A stretch of DNA of 64,000 nt from Actinocorallia aurantiaca. Its GTDB lineage: Bacteria; Actinomycetota; Actinomycetes; Streptosporangiales; Streptosporangiaceae. A model generated the notes under the pieces. That model was given only the letters and a program-made list of their open reading frames with translations. It was not told where the DNA came from and searched no databases. The stretch lies in contig NZ_BAAATZ010000019.1 of the NCBI RefSeq assembly GCF_039533685.1, positions 232,480 to 296,479 on the forward strand, read 5' to 3'. The position numbers and the translations under genes are program-made. This document shows positions 15,726 to 23,716 of the stretch, piece after piece (position 1 is the stretch's first letter; every line of letters begins with the position of its first letter).

Positions 15726-16729
15726 AACGCGTGCTCCTCGAGTGCGCGGCTGTCGGCGTCGGGTTCGCCGGTGGGCTCCCAGCGTTCGATCACGCCCTCC
15801 CACCCGCCCGTCGAACGGTTGTCGAAGGCGCTGACGTCCCGTTCGCCCGCGGGCCTCCAGACGGCCCGCAGGCGCAGCCCGACCCGGAACTCGGAGAGGG
15901 GGATGGTGCGGATGTCGACGCCGGTGATGGGGGAGTCGCTGCCGTCCAGCAGGATCGACGCCCTGATGTAGGGCTCGGTCTCCTTCTGCCCGTGGTACTG
16001 CACCGGGGTGATCTCGGTGAACGAGCTGACGGAGCCACGGCCGGAGACGGCGACGTCGTGCTCCTCGGTCATGAGGGTGCGCTCGAGGTGGTCGTAGCCG
16101 CGCCCCGGAACGTAGACCTTGCCGGTGACGGGGGAGCGCTGGCCGGTGATGACGCCTTCGAGCAGTCCGTTCAGGAAACGCACCCGGTGGGGGTGGTAGG
16201 GCTCGACATAGGTGAGGGAGACGGGCTGCTCGGCCAGGGTGACGGGGTCGCCGCCCTCGACGGGCGGGGCGGCCCGTGCGCCGTCCTCCTCCGGCACGAA
16301 CCAGAGGTCGGTGATGCTCCCTCTCCGCTGCTCCTTGAAGCGGGCGGTCACCCGCATCCCGGTGGACATGCGCTCGGGGCTTCCGGCGTCCACCACGTGC
16401 GGGAAGCCGCTCGACGCGCCGTCCGGGACGATGAGGGCGAAGGCGAAGGGGTGGCGGAAGGGGTGCGTCGCGGTCGGCTCGCGCACCCACGTCCAGGAGG
16501 AGACGGTGCCGCCGGGCCCGAGGTCGACCAGGTCGAGTCCGGCGGGGGCTCCGGTGCCGGGTTCGTATTCCAGGGGCGGGCAGACGACCCGCTCGCCGAT
16601 CCTGCCGCCGAGCAGGCGTCCGTCCCTGATCCCGGTGAGGAAGGCGCCCATGACGGGGCCCGTCGTCCGGGTGTAGGGGTACTCGAGCACGGTGCGCATC
16701 GGCGGGAGGCCGGTACCGGGCTGGGGCAT
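15722..16729 (-). CDS. DUF35-type OB-fold protein, two-domain, with degenerate zinc ribbons
   Basis: This 335-residue protein contains two copies of the rubredoxin-like/OB-fold module found beside thiolase-like proteins. The first ribbon region is around GERVVCPPLEYEPGTG and the second around RSPVTGKVYVPGRG. Normal DUF35 ribbons carry four cysteines; here one and none remain, so zinc binding is probably lost. DUF35 proteins bind acyl-CoA and stabilise or complete the active site of Ltp-type partners. As the first gene of the leftward operon, it is followed by the two thiolase-like genes with 4- and 1-nt overlaps. Confidence 0.82.
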   Translation of the reverse strand: MPQPGTGLPPMRTVLEYPYTRTTGPVMGAFLTGIRDGRLLGGRIGERVVCPPLEYEPGTGAPAGLDLVDLGPGGTVSSWTWVREPTATHPFRHPFAFALIVPDGASSGFPHVVDAGSPERMSTGMRVTARFKEQRRGSITDLWFVPEEDGARAAPPVEGGDPVTLAEQPVSLTYVEPYHPHRVRFLNGLLEGVITGQRSPVTGKVYVPGRGYDHLERTLMTEEHDVAVSGRGSVSSFTEITPVQYHGQKETEPYIRASILLDGSDSPITGVDIRTIPLSEFRVGLRLRAVWRPAGERDVSAFDNRSTGGWEGVIERWEPTGEPDADSRALEEHAF

Positions 16730-16830
16730 GGCCTGTCTCCTCGGAGAAGAGTGGTTCCCTAAAGAAATATCATATACATTATTGCATTAACCTGGCCGAA
16801 TGATCCCGCCGACTCCGGAGGTCGCCACCC
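16730..16830. promoter_or_regulatory. AT-rich divergent promoter region
   Basis: The 101 nt between the DUF35 gene and the alcohol dehydrogenase include a strongly AT-rich stretch at about 16756-16792, similar in character to the one at 2258-2286. It is likely to hold both divergent promoters and a shared regulator site. GGAGGT eight nt before ATG 16831 is the ribosome site of the dehydrogenase. No clear palindrome could be assigned. Confidence 0.4.
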
Positions 16831-17916
16831 ATGGCCCGTGCCGCGGTACTTCACAACATCGGAGACAGGCAGGTCGACCTGCGTGACGACGTCACCGCGG
16901 TGGAGGTGGAGCCGGGCCTGGTGAAGGTCCGGATCCGGGCGACCGGCATCTGCCAGACCGACCTGTCGACGATGAGCGGGACCCTGCCCGCCACGCAGCC
17001 CACCGTTCTGGGCCACGAGGGCGCGGGCGAGATCGTCGAGGTCGGCGAGCACGTGACCGGCCTGGCGCCCGGCGACCACGTCGTCATCAACTGGACCCCG
17101 AACTGCGGGAACTGCGCCGAGTGCCACCGCGGCGAGCCCTACCTGTGCGTCTCCTACATCGGCGACGCCTTCGGCACCCCGCGCTTCCGGCTGGGCGACG
17201 GCACCGGAGCGTACGGGCTGGCCGGGATCGGCACCTGGGCCGACGAGATCGTGGTGCCCGCCCCGGCCGCCGTCAAGATCGACGACGACGTCCCGTTCGA
17301 GTACGCGGCCCTGCTGGGCTGCGGCGTCCCCACCGGGGTGGGCGCCGTGCTCAACACCGCCGGGGTGCGTCCGGGCGCCACGGTCGCGGTCGTCGGAGCG
17401 GGCGGCGTCGGGCTCTCCGTCATCCAGGGCGCGCGCATCGCCGGCGCCTCCACGATCCTGGCGATCGACCCCAACACCGCCAAGCACGAGACGGCCCGGA
17501 CGTTCGGCGCCACCCACGTCGCCACCCTCGACGACCACGCCGAGCAGACGGCACTGCTCACCGGCGGCGGCTTCGACTACGCCTTCGAGGTGGTGGGACG
17601 CGCCTCGGCCGTCCAGACCGCCTGGCAGGTCACCCGGCGCGGCGGCGACGTCATCGTCGTGGGCGCGGGAGGCGTCGACGACATGTGGGAGATGAGCGCC
17701 TTCTCCCTGCTGTTCGAGGGCAAGTCCCTCAAGGCTTCTCTCTACGGCGAATGTGACATGCGACGTGACATCCCGCGTTTCGTGGATCTCTGGCGAAAGG
17801 GAGAACTCGACCTTGAGCCGCTCATCTCCCGACGAATAGGGTTCGCGGAGATCAACGACGCGATCGAGGCGCTGCGCGGAGGCGACGTCATCCGCCAGGT
17901 CATCCTGTTCGACTGA
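16831..17916 (+). CDS. Zinc-dependent alcohol dehydrogenase (class III-like MDR)
   Basis: This 361-residue medium-chain dehydrogenase oxidises an alcohol or hydroxy compound with NAD(P). Catalytic zinc ligands are visible as C41 (GICQTD) and H62-E63 (GHEGAGEIVEVG). The structural zinc site is C92, C95, C98 and C106 (CGNCAECHRGEPYLC). The Rossmann motif GAGGVG lies near residue 190. The overall form, with a long loop at IGDAFGTPRFRLGDG, resembles class III or NDMA/mycothiol-linked dehydrogenases. It is followed 25 nt later by the amidohydrolase gene, so the two form an operon divergent from the thiolase-like/DUF35 operon. Confidence 0.92.
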   Translation: MARAAVLHNIGDRQVDLRDDVTAVEVEPGLVKVRIRATGICQTDLSTMSGTLPATQPTVLGHEGAGEIVEVGEHVTGLAPGDHVVINWTPNCGNCAECHRGEPYLCVSYIGDAFGTPRFRLGDGTGAYGLAGIGTWADEIVVPAPAAVKIDDDVPFEYAALLGCGVPTGVGAVLNTAGVRPGATVAVVGAGGVGLSVIQGARIAGASTILAIDPNTAKHETARTFGATHVATLDDHAEQTALLTGGGFDYAFEVVGRASAVQTAWQVTRRGGDVIVVGAGGVDDMWEMSAFSLLFEGKSLKASLYGECDMRRDIPRFVDLWRKGELDLEPLISRRIGFAEINDAIEALRGGDVIRQVILFD

Positions 17917-17941
17917 TCCCGTGCCCGTCAAAGGAGACGAA

Positions 17942-19687
17942 ATGTACGATCTGGCCATCGTCGGGGGCACGCTGATCGACGGAACCGGCGCCCCGGCCCG
18001 CCGCGCCGACATCGGGATCCGCGACGGCGTCATCGTCACCGTCGCCGAGAGGCTCGACGGGCCCGCCGCGGAGACGATCGACGCGGCGGGGATGATCGTC
18101 ACCCCCGGTTTCGTCGACATCCACTCCCACTACGACGGCCAGGTCACCTGGGACACCGCGCTCGACCCGTCCGCCTCCCACGGCGTGACCACGGTCGTGT
18201 CCGGCAACTGCGGCGTCGGCTTCGCGCCCGTGCGGCCCGGCAGCGAGGACTGGCTGATCGAGCTGATGGAGGGCGTGGAGGACATCCCCGGCGCGGCCCT
18301 CGCCGAAGGCATCGAGTGGAAGTGGGAGAGCTTCCCCGAGTACCTCGACGCCGTCGACGGCCGCGGCCTGGCCCTCGACTACGGCGTCCAGATCGCGCAC
18401 GGCCCGCTGCGCGCCTACGTCATGGGCGACCGCGGCGCGCGCAACGAGGAGGCCACTCCCGAGGACATCGAGGCGATGGCCGTCCTCGTGGAGGAGGCCG
18501 TCCGGGCCGGCGCACTCGGCTTCTCCACGTCCCGCACCCTCACCCACCGCGCCATCGACGGCACCCCCGTGCCCGGCACCTTCGCCACCGAGGACGAACT
18601 CTTCTCCCTCGGCCGCGCGGCCGCGGCGGGCGGACGCGCCGTCTTCGAACTGGCCCCGCTCGGAACCGCCGGCGAGGACATCGTCGCCCCCCACCGCGAG
18701 ATGGACTGGATGAAGCGACTCTCCGCCGAGACGGGCCTGCCGGTCAGCTTCTCCCTCCTGCAGATCGACGCCGCGCCGGAGCTGTGGAAGGAGATGCTGG
18801 AGCAGTCCAAGGCCGCCCACGCCGAAGGCATCCAGCTCTACCCGCAGGTCGCGGGCCGCCCCTTCGGCATGATCGTCGGTTTCACCGGCCGCCACGCCTT
18901 CACCCTCCGCCCGACCTACGAGGAACTGGCCGCCCGCCTCGCCCGCGAGGAGCTCCTGGCCGAGCTGGCCCGCCCCGAGGTCCGAGCGAAGATCCTCGCC
19001 GAGGCCGACCGCGACCCCCGCCCCGGCGACATGAGCGACATGATCGCCCTGGGCCAGCAGTTCCTCACCGACCGCATCTACCCGCTGGGCGGCCCCGTCC
19101 CCGACTACGAGCCCGCCCCCGACCGCTCGGTGGCCGCCCTGGCCGCCGCCGAGGGCGTCGACCCCATGGCCAAGCTCTACGACCTGATGCTCGAAGACGA
19201 CGGCCGCGCCATGCTCATGGTCCCCATCTTCGGCTACAGCGACAACGACCACGAGGCGCTCCGCGAGATGCTCCTGCACCCCGCCGCCGTCATCGGCCTG
19301 GCGGACGGCGGCGCCCACGTCGCCATGGTCTGCGACGCCTCCATGCCCACCTACCTCCTGACCCACTGGGCCCGCGACCGCAGGCGAGGCGAGACGCTCC
19401 CGCTGGAGTACCTCATCCGCAAGCAGACCCGCGACACCGCCCACCTCTACGGCCTCACCGACCGAGGCGAGGTCGCCGAAGGCAAGAAGGCCGACCTCAA
19501 CGTCATCGACTTCGACACCCTGTTCCTGGACGTCCCCCGCATGGCCCACGACCTGCCCGCCGGAGGAGGCCGCCTCCTCCAGGATGCCCGAGGCTACGCC
19601 GCCACGGTCGTCAGCGGCGTCATCACCCGCAGGAACGACAAGGACACCGGCGCCCGTCCAGGCCGCCTGGTGCGGGGAGCCCGCTGA
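17942..19687 (+). CDS. Amidohydrolase of the N-acyl-D-amino-acid deacylase family
   Basis: This 581-residue amidohydrolase begins at ATG 17942, with AAAGGAGA four nt upstream. The metal-binding HSHYD is at residues 61-65 (IHSHYDGQVTWD). Other typical elements are GVTTVVSGNCGVGFAP and the late GGAHVAMVCD region. D-aminoacylases use a zinc centre to hydrolyse an amide; related enzymes act on other cyclic or acyl amides. The gene follows the alcohol dehydrogenase and lies in a region of acyl-CoA catabolism, so the true substrate could be a conjugated acyl compound instead of a D-amino acid. Confidence 0.9.
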   Translation: MYDLAIVGGTLIDGTGAPARRADIGIRDGVIVTVAERLDGPAAETIDAAGMIVTPGFVDIHSHYDGQVTWDTALDPSASHGVTTVVSGNCGVGFAPVRPGSEDWLIELMEGVEDIPGAALAEGIEWKWESFPEYLDAVDGRGLALDYGVQIAHGPLRAYVMGDRGARNEEATPEDIEAMAVLVEEAVRAGALGFSTSRTLTHRAIDGTPVPGTFATEDELFSLGRAAAAGGRAVFELAPLGTAGEDIVAPHREMDWMKRLSAETGLPVSFSLLQIDAAPELWKEMLEQSKAAHAEGIQLYPQVAGRPFGMIVGFTGRHAFTLRPTYEELAARLAREELLAELARPEVRAKILAEADRDPRPGDMSDMIALGQQFLTDRIYPLGGPVPDYEPAPDRSVAALAAAEGVDPMAKLYDLMLEDDGRAMLMVPIFGYSDNDHEALREMLLHPAAVIGLADGGAHVAMVCDASMPTYLLTHWARDRRRGETLPLEYLIRKQTRDTAHLYGLTDRGEVAEGKKADLNVIDFDTLFLDVPRMAHDLPAGGGRLLQDARGYAATVVSGVITRRNDKDTGARPGRLVRGAR

Positions 19688-19815
19688 TCCGCCTGTGCCG
19701 AGGCGCTCAGCGGCCCCCGAACACCTTCATCCATTGCTTCCCTCGGGAGCACGACCCCTCACAAGGCCCTGGACCGCGCTCCCCACAAGCCGCCTCGCCC
19801 GACCGGGCCGCGCGG

Positions 19816-20394
19816 CTACTCGCAGACGGCCCCGTCACCGTCGCGGTCGGTGTACCAGTAGTACTCCGGGTCCTGCCCCTGGTAGTAGGGCCCGTAGCCG
19901 TTCGCCTTGGCCTGGGCGCAGGTGCTGTACCGAGGGTCGTTCGAGGGCTGCGGCTGCGTCACGGGCGGCGCGGACTTCCCCCAGGACCGGGAGAGCGCCT
20001 TGACGCCCTGGGCGTTGCGGAGCGTCGCGGTGTCCTTGTCGTTGTTCCAGATGTACCAGCCGCGGTTCATGTACAGGTGCTTCGCGGTGTTCTTGCCCCT
20101 GCCCGTGTGAACCGCGACGCTCTTGCCGGGCTTCAGGCTGAACGCCGGGAACCTGTAGACGTGACGCTGCGCGTCCCGCAGCGTCCAGTTCTTGAACTGG
20201 ACCGCCTTCCCCCCGGTGTTCTTGATGACGACGAACTCCTTGTTGAGCTGGGAGTTCGCCCGGGTGTCCGCCCCCGGCGCGTCGTACTGGATCTTCGTGA
20301 ACCTCAGCGTCGGCTTGCCCGCGGCGACGGCAGCGGTCCCGGAGCCGCCGAGCACAGCCGCGATCACGACGACAGACATCACAGCAGATCGCAC
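19816..20394 (-). CDS. Secreted lamin-tail-domain protein with excalibur calcium-binding motif
   Basis: This 192-residue protein has a Sec-type signal peptide (about residues 1-25, ending AAVAAG). A lamin-tail-like beta domain follows at about 28-140 (FVVIKNTGGKAVQFKNWTL is typical). An excalibur domain ends the protein, with DRDGDGAVCE providing a DxDxDG calcium loop and two conserved Cys. It is probably exported to the cell surface or medium, where such domains often accompany nucleases; no nuclease domain is present here. The start is GTG 20394, five nt after AGAGG. Function beyond binding is unknown. Confidence 0.85.
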   Translation of the reverse strand: MRSAVMSVVVIAAVLGGSGTAAVAAGKPTLRFTKIQYDAPGADTRANSQLNKEFVVIKNTGGKAVQFKNWTLRDAQRHVYRFPAFSLKPGKSVAVHTGRGKNTAKHLYMNRGWYIWNNDKDTATLRNAQGVKALSRSWGKSAPPVTQPQPSNDPRYSTCAQAKANGYGPYYQGQDPEYYWYTDRDGDGAVCE

Positions 20395-20499
20395 ATTTAC
20401 CTCTATTCACAGAACTAGCGGACTCGCCAATCTAGGGGAGGCGGCTCTAGATCGTGTGAAATTTCCTAAAATCCCCAAATCGAGTCAGGAGAGGCGGCG

Positions 20500-20802
20500 G
20501 TGCGCGGCGTGCAGCGGTTCGTGCTCTTCGATCTGGACGACACGCTGGTGGGTCGGGCGGCGGGCTTGAGGTCGTGGGCGGAGGAGTTCTGCGGGCGGCG
20601 CGGTGAGGCCGCCGCGTGGATCGTGGAGGCCGACGGCGGCTGGATGGTCGGGGACAGCGCGACGGCGGACATCACCGGCGGCCGGACCGCCGGACTCAAG
20701 ACCTGCTGGATCAGCAGAGGGCGCCCCTGGCCGTTGCCGGAGCGCAGCCCCGACCGCATCGTCGGCCATGTCACCGAAGCGATCTCGCTCCTGCCGACGT
20801 GA
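20500..20802 (+). pseudogene. HAD-family hydrolase remnant with an internal deletion
   Basis: This 100-codon open frame joins HAD motif I (FVLFDLDDTLV, near residue 10) directly to HAD motif IV (GWMVGDSATADITGGRTAGLKT, near residue 47). A normal HAD phosphatase is ~220 residues, and the cap domain plus motifs II and III that should lie between are missing. The join is in frame. GTG 20500 has CAGGAG about 7 nt upstream, so it may still be translated. Loss of the motif III Lys makes phosphatase activity unlikely. I read it as a deleted gene, though a mini-HAD cannot be excluded. Confidence 0.65.
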
Positions 20803-20895
20803 GGAGACCGGTCATCACGCGGGAATCCTCGACCGGACGACGCACCGGCTCGTCGCACCCGTGCCGTCGAGTCCGCCCACGGTTTGGTCCGGCCG

Positions 20896-21405
20896 TCAGG
20901 AAGGTGTGACCTCGCGGAACAGGAGCCGGCCGGGCCAGGCGCCGACCGTGAACGTGTCGGCCCTGGTGAAACCGTTTCCGCGGTAGTACTCCACCAGCCG
21001 TCCGTCGTTGCCGGCGAAGCAGTCGACCCGCAGGAGGCCGACACCCGCACGCCGGGCCTCCTCGTAGGCGTGGGCGAGTAGCGCGGAGCCCACCCCGCGT
21101 CCGGTGAAGGCCCGTGAGGTGACGAGCAGCGTGATGTACAGCTCGGGCTCGCGCGCCGCCGGGACGTAGTCCACCGCCTCGGCGGAGAGGACCATGGCGC
21201 CCGCCGGCTCCTCATCCACCTCGGCGATCCATGCGACGCCCGTGTGCACCTTGTCGGCGATCTTCTCCACCTGGCCGGGGCTCTCCGACCAGGGCCGGGT
21301 GCCCCACTGGTCGGTCCTGCCCCTGTCGGCGAGCCAGGCCACCGCGCCGTCCAGCATCCCCATGATCGCCGGCACGTCGTCCATCCCGCCTCGGCGGATC
21401 TTCAT
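20896..21405 (-). CDS. GNAT-family N-acetyltransferase
   Basis: This 169-residue protein shows the GNAT core: MKIRRGGMDDVPAI at the start, LYITLLVTSRAFTGRGVGSALL as the strand-4/acetyl-CoA pyrophosphate loop (RGVGSA), then a C-terminal DCFAGNDGRLVEYYRGNGF segment. It would transfer an acetyl group from acetyl-CoA to an amine substrate that cannot be predicted. ATG 21405 has AGGAGG six nt upstream. It stands alone between other small genes. Confidence 0.88.
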   Translation of the reverse strand: MKIRRGGMDDVPAIMGMLDGAVAWLADRGRTDQWGTRPWSESPGQVEKIADKVHTGVAWIAEVDEEPAGAMVLSAEAVDYVPAAREPELYITLLVTSRAFTGRGVGSALLAHAYEEARRAGVGLLRVDCFAGNDGRLVEYYRGNGFTRADTFTVGAWPGRLLFREVTPS

Positions 21406-21538
21406 CTTCTGCCTCCTGCCGTCCGGAACACGGACTGTCGGGCGATGGCTCCTCGCGAACGGTCTTCGCTCGGGACGAGGCTGCCACACCGATACGACGT
21501 GATGGCACGGAACGCCTGATGCCGGTGCCCGGGCGGGT

Positions 21539-21970
21539 TCAGACCGAGCCGAGATCGGAGCTCAGCCAGCGCCGCGGGCGCATGCGGATGACCACCTGGG
21601 GTCCGTGGTCCTCCCAGGCGAAGTCGACGTACGGGGCCACCTTCTCCGCGGGGAGATAGCGGGCGGCCATTTCGGTCAGCTGTTCTCGTGTCGCCGGGAC
21701 GGTCTCCTCCACCGTTCCCTCGACGGAGACGTAACGGATGGTCGGCTCGGTCCGGTCGACCATCAGCGCGAACCGTCCCGACTTCGCGATGAGCCGGGCC
21801 TTTCGCGAGTCCCGGCCGGTCATGATCCACACGTCGCCGCCGGGCGTGTACTGATACCAGACCGGCACGGTGAGCGGCGCACGCTGCCCGTCCTCGCCCG
21901 CGTCCACGCTCAGTGCCGCCACATGCGGCTCGGCCAGGAATGTTTCCCGCTCTTCCTGTGACAAAGCCAT
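21539..21970 (-). CDS. Pyridoxamine 5'-phosphate oxidase-fold flavin/F420-binding protein
   Basis: This 143-residue split-barrel protein has the pattern AALSVDAGEDGQRAPLTVPVWY followed by VWIMTGRDSRKARLI and RFALMVDR, typical of small PPOX-class proteins that use FMN or F420. Substrate and reaction are unknown. It is a single gene, separated from the GNAT gene by 133 nt. Confidence 0.85.
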   Translation of the reverse strand: MALSQEERETFLAEPHVAALSVDAGEDGQRAPLTVPVWYQYTPGGDVWIMTGRDSRKARLIAKSGRFALMVDRTEPTIRYVSVEGTVEETVPATREQLTEMAARYLPAEKVAPYVDFAWEDHGPQVVIRMRPRRWLSSDLGSV

Positions 21971-22145
21971 GAAATCCCCCCTTTTGTCCCGTTAGCCGGG
22001 TCGCCCCGCCGACCAGAAGGGAACCGTACCCATTGCCGACGACAAAAAGCCCCGCCTCTACGCCGGTGCCGACCGGACGCTGATGGGCGGCCGTGTTCGC
22101 GTGCTCCTGGGGGTGCTTCGATCGCGGCGGAACGGGGGCGCGGGT

Positions 22146-23294
22146 TCAGCCGAGGGCGCCGGTGGTGCGGAGGCGGGTGATGGTTTCGGCGTCCAGGCCC
22201 AGGTCGGTCAGGACCGAATCGGTGTCGGAGCCGAGGAGGGGGGCGGTGTGGGCGCGTCGTTCGCCGCCGGGGTCGATGGGAGAGGCGGGGACGCGGAGTC
22301 TGCCGAGGCCGGGCTGGTCGACCTCGTGGAGGAGGGGGTGGTCCTGCTGGAGGAGTTCGCTGAAGGTGCGGTAGGGGGACCAGAGGACGGAGGTCCGGGC
22401 GAGGGCCTCGGTCGCCTCGGCCATGGTGCGGGTGGCGAACCAGGGTTCGAAGAGGGCGGCCAGGGATTCGCGGTGGCGGTAGCGGTCGCCTTCGACGGTG
22501 AAGTCGGCTCGGGTGAGGCGTTCCAGGTCGGCCACGTCCGAGGAGGCGGCGGTGAGGGCCACCAGGTCGGTGAAGTGGCGGTTGGTCAGGGTCACCAGCA
22601 TGAGGCGGCCGTCCTTGACCTGGAAGTCGCGGGCGAAGCTGCCGTAGAGGTGGTTGCCGATGCGGGGGCGGTCGACGCCGTTGAGCTCGGCCTCGCCCAG
22701 GAAGCCCAGGTTGCCGGCGGTGGCCAGGGCCACGTCGGAGAGGGGGACGCGGACGCGGCTGCCCTCGCCGGTGCGGGAGCGGTGGCGTTCGGCGGCGAGG
22801 ATGGCGATGGCGGCGTAGAGGCCGCAGGCTATGTCCCAGGCGGGGAGGACGTGGTTGACCGGGGCGGTGGCCCCCTGGGGGCCGGTGATCTGGGGGAATC
22901 CCGTTTCGGCGTTCACCGTGTAGTCGACGGCGGGGCGGCCGTCGGCGTGGCCGGTGATGTGGACGTGGATGAGGCTGGGGATCTCCGCGGCCAGGTCATC
23001 GTAGCGGGGGCGGGGGGCGTTGGTGAGGACGATGCCGGCCCGGCGGGCCAGGCGGGTGAGGAGGTCCCTGCCCTCGGGGGTGCGCTGGTCGATCGTCACG
23101 GAGCGCTTGGCCTTGTTCAGGCCCGCCCAGTAGATCGAGGCGCCGTTCCCGGTCAGGGGCCAGCGGCCGGTGTCGGCGGCGCCGCCGGGCGGGTCCACGC
23201 GGATGACCTCGGCGCCCAGCTGGGCGAGGGTCATGCCGCCGAGGGGGGCGGCGACGAAGCTGGAGACCTCCAGCACACGCAGTCCGGTGAGCAT
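22146..23294 (-). CDS. Family III CoA-transferase (CaiB/BaiF type)
   Basis: This 382-residue protein begins at ATG 23294 after AGGAGGA. It has the N-terminal VLEVSSFVAAPLGGMTLAQLGAEVIRV layout of the family, and the catalytic Asp is D154 in PAWDIACGLY, which forms the acyl-aspartyl anhydride. It moves CoA between acids in the cytoplasm. The C-terminus is typical (LLGSDTDSVLTDLGL). It is a stand-alone gene, compatible with the acyl-CoA metabolism on the left. Acceptor and donor are not predictable. Confidence 0.9.
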   Translation of the reverse strand: MLTGLRVLEVSSFVAAPLGGMTLAQLGAEVIRVDPPGGAADTGRWPLTGNGASIYWAGLNKAKRSVTIDQRTPEGRDLLTRLARRAGIVLTNAPRPRYDDLAAEIPSLIHVHITGHADGRPAVDYTVNAETGFPQITGPQGATAPVNHVLPAWDIACGLYAAIAILAAERHRSRTGEGSRVRVPLSDVALATAGNLGFLGEAELNGVDRPRIGNHLYGSFARDFQVKDGRLMLVTLTNRHFTDLVALTAASSDVADLERLTRADFTVEGDRYRHRESLAALFEPWFATRTMAEATEALARTSVLWSPYRTFSELLQQDHPLLHEVDQPGLGRLRVPASPIDPGGERRAHTAPLLGSDTDSVLTDLGLDAETITRLRTTGALG

Positions 23295-23677
23295 CTTCGT
23301 TCCTCCTGGGGCCGGCCTTGATCCTGCCATGAGCCGGAGGGGAAGGGGAGACCGGGCGGCGGGGCGGTCCGGCGGCCTTTCCCCGAAACCGAAAGCCTTT
23401 CTCCCGTCAATGGCCGGAACGGTCGGATTCCGTGAGTCGCCTCTCCGTAACGGCACTGGAGGAGTCCTCGATAATCCGTTGCGCGGTCTGTACCACGCCG
23501 AGGTTGCTCCTCTGCGGCGAACGGGGTTAATTACCCATTAATTACTTGATCATTCCGGTCCGGCGGTGGTCTCTCGACAGAGGTGCCTCTGACCTGGCCT
23601 CATCCGGGGGATCGGGGGGCGCCCGGCGTCCCTGCGGAATGTGACCTCCATGACTATCGCGAATAAAGATAGCCAAT
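23295..23677. promoter_or_regulatory. Intergenic region with 11-bp-spaced direct repeats upstream of the ligase/amidotransferase operon
   Basis: This 383-nt gap holds no convincing gene. Around 23520-23555 it becomes AT-rich and contains TTAATTAC twice (23527-23534 and 23538-23545), a direct repeat with an 11-nt period. Such spacing places two monomers on the same DNA face and is typical of response-regulator sites. A further short inverted repeat, AGTAGA/TCTACT, lies at 23686-23705 just after the gap. Together these probably form the promoter and control region of the operon starting near 23.7 kb. Confidence 0.5.
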
Positions 23678-23716
23678 ATGGGCATAGTAGATGAAAATGT
23701 CTACTGGTTGAGGATC

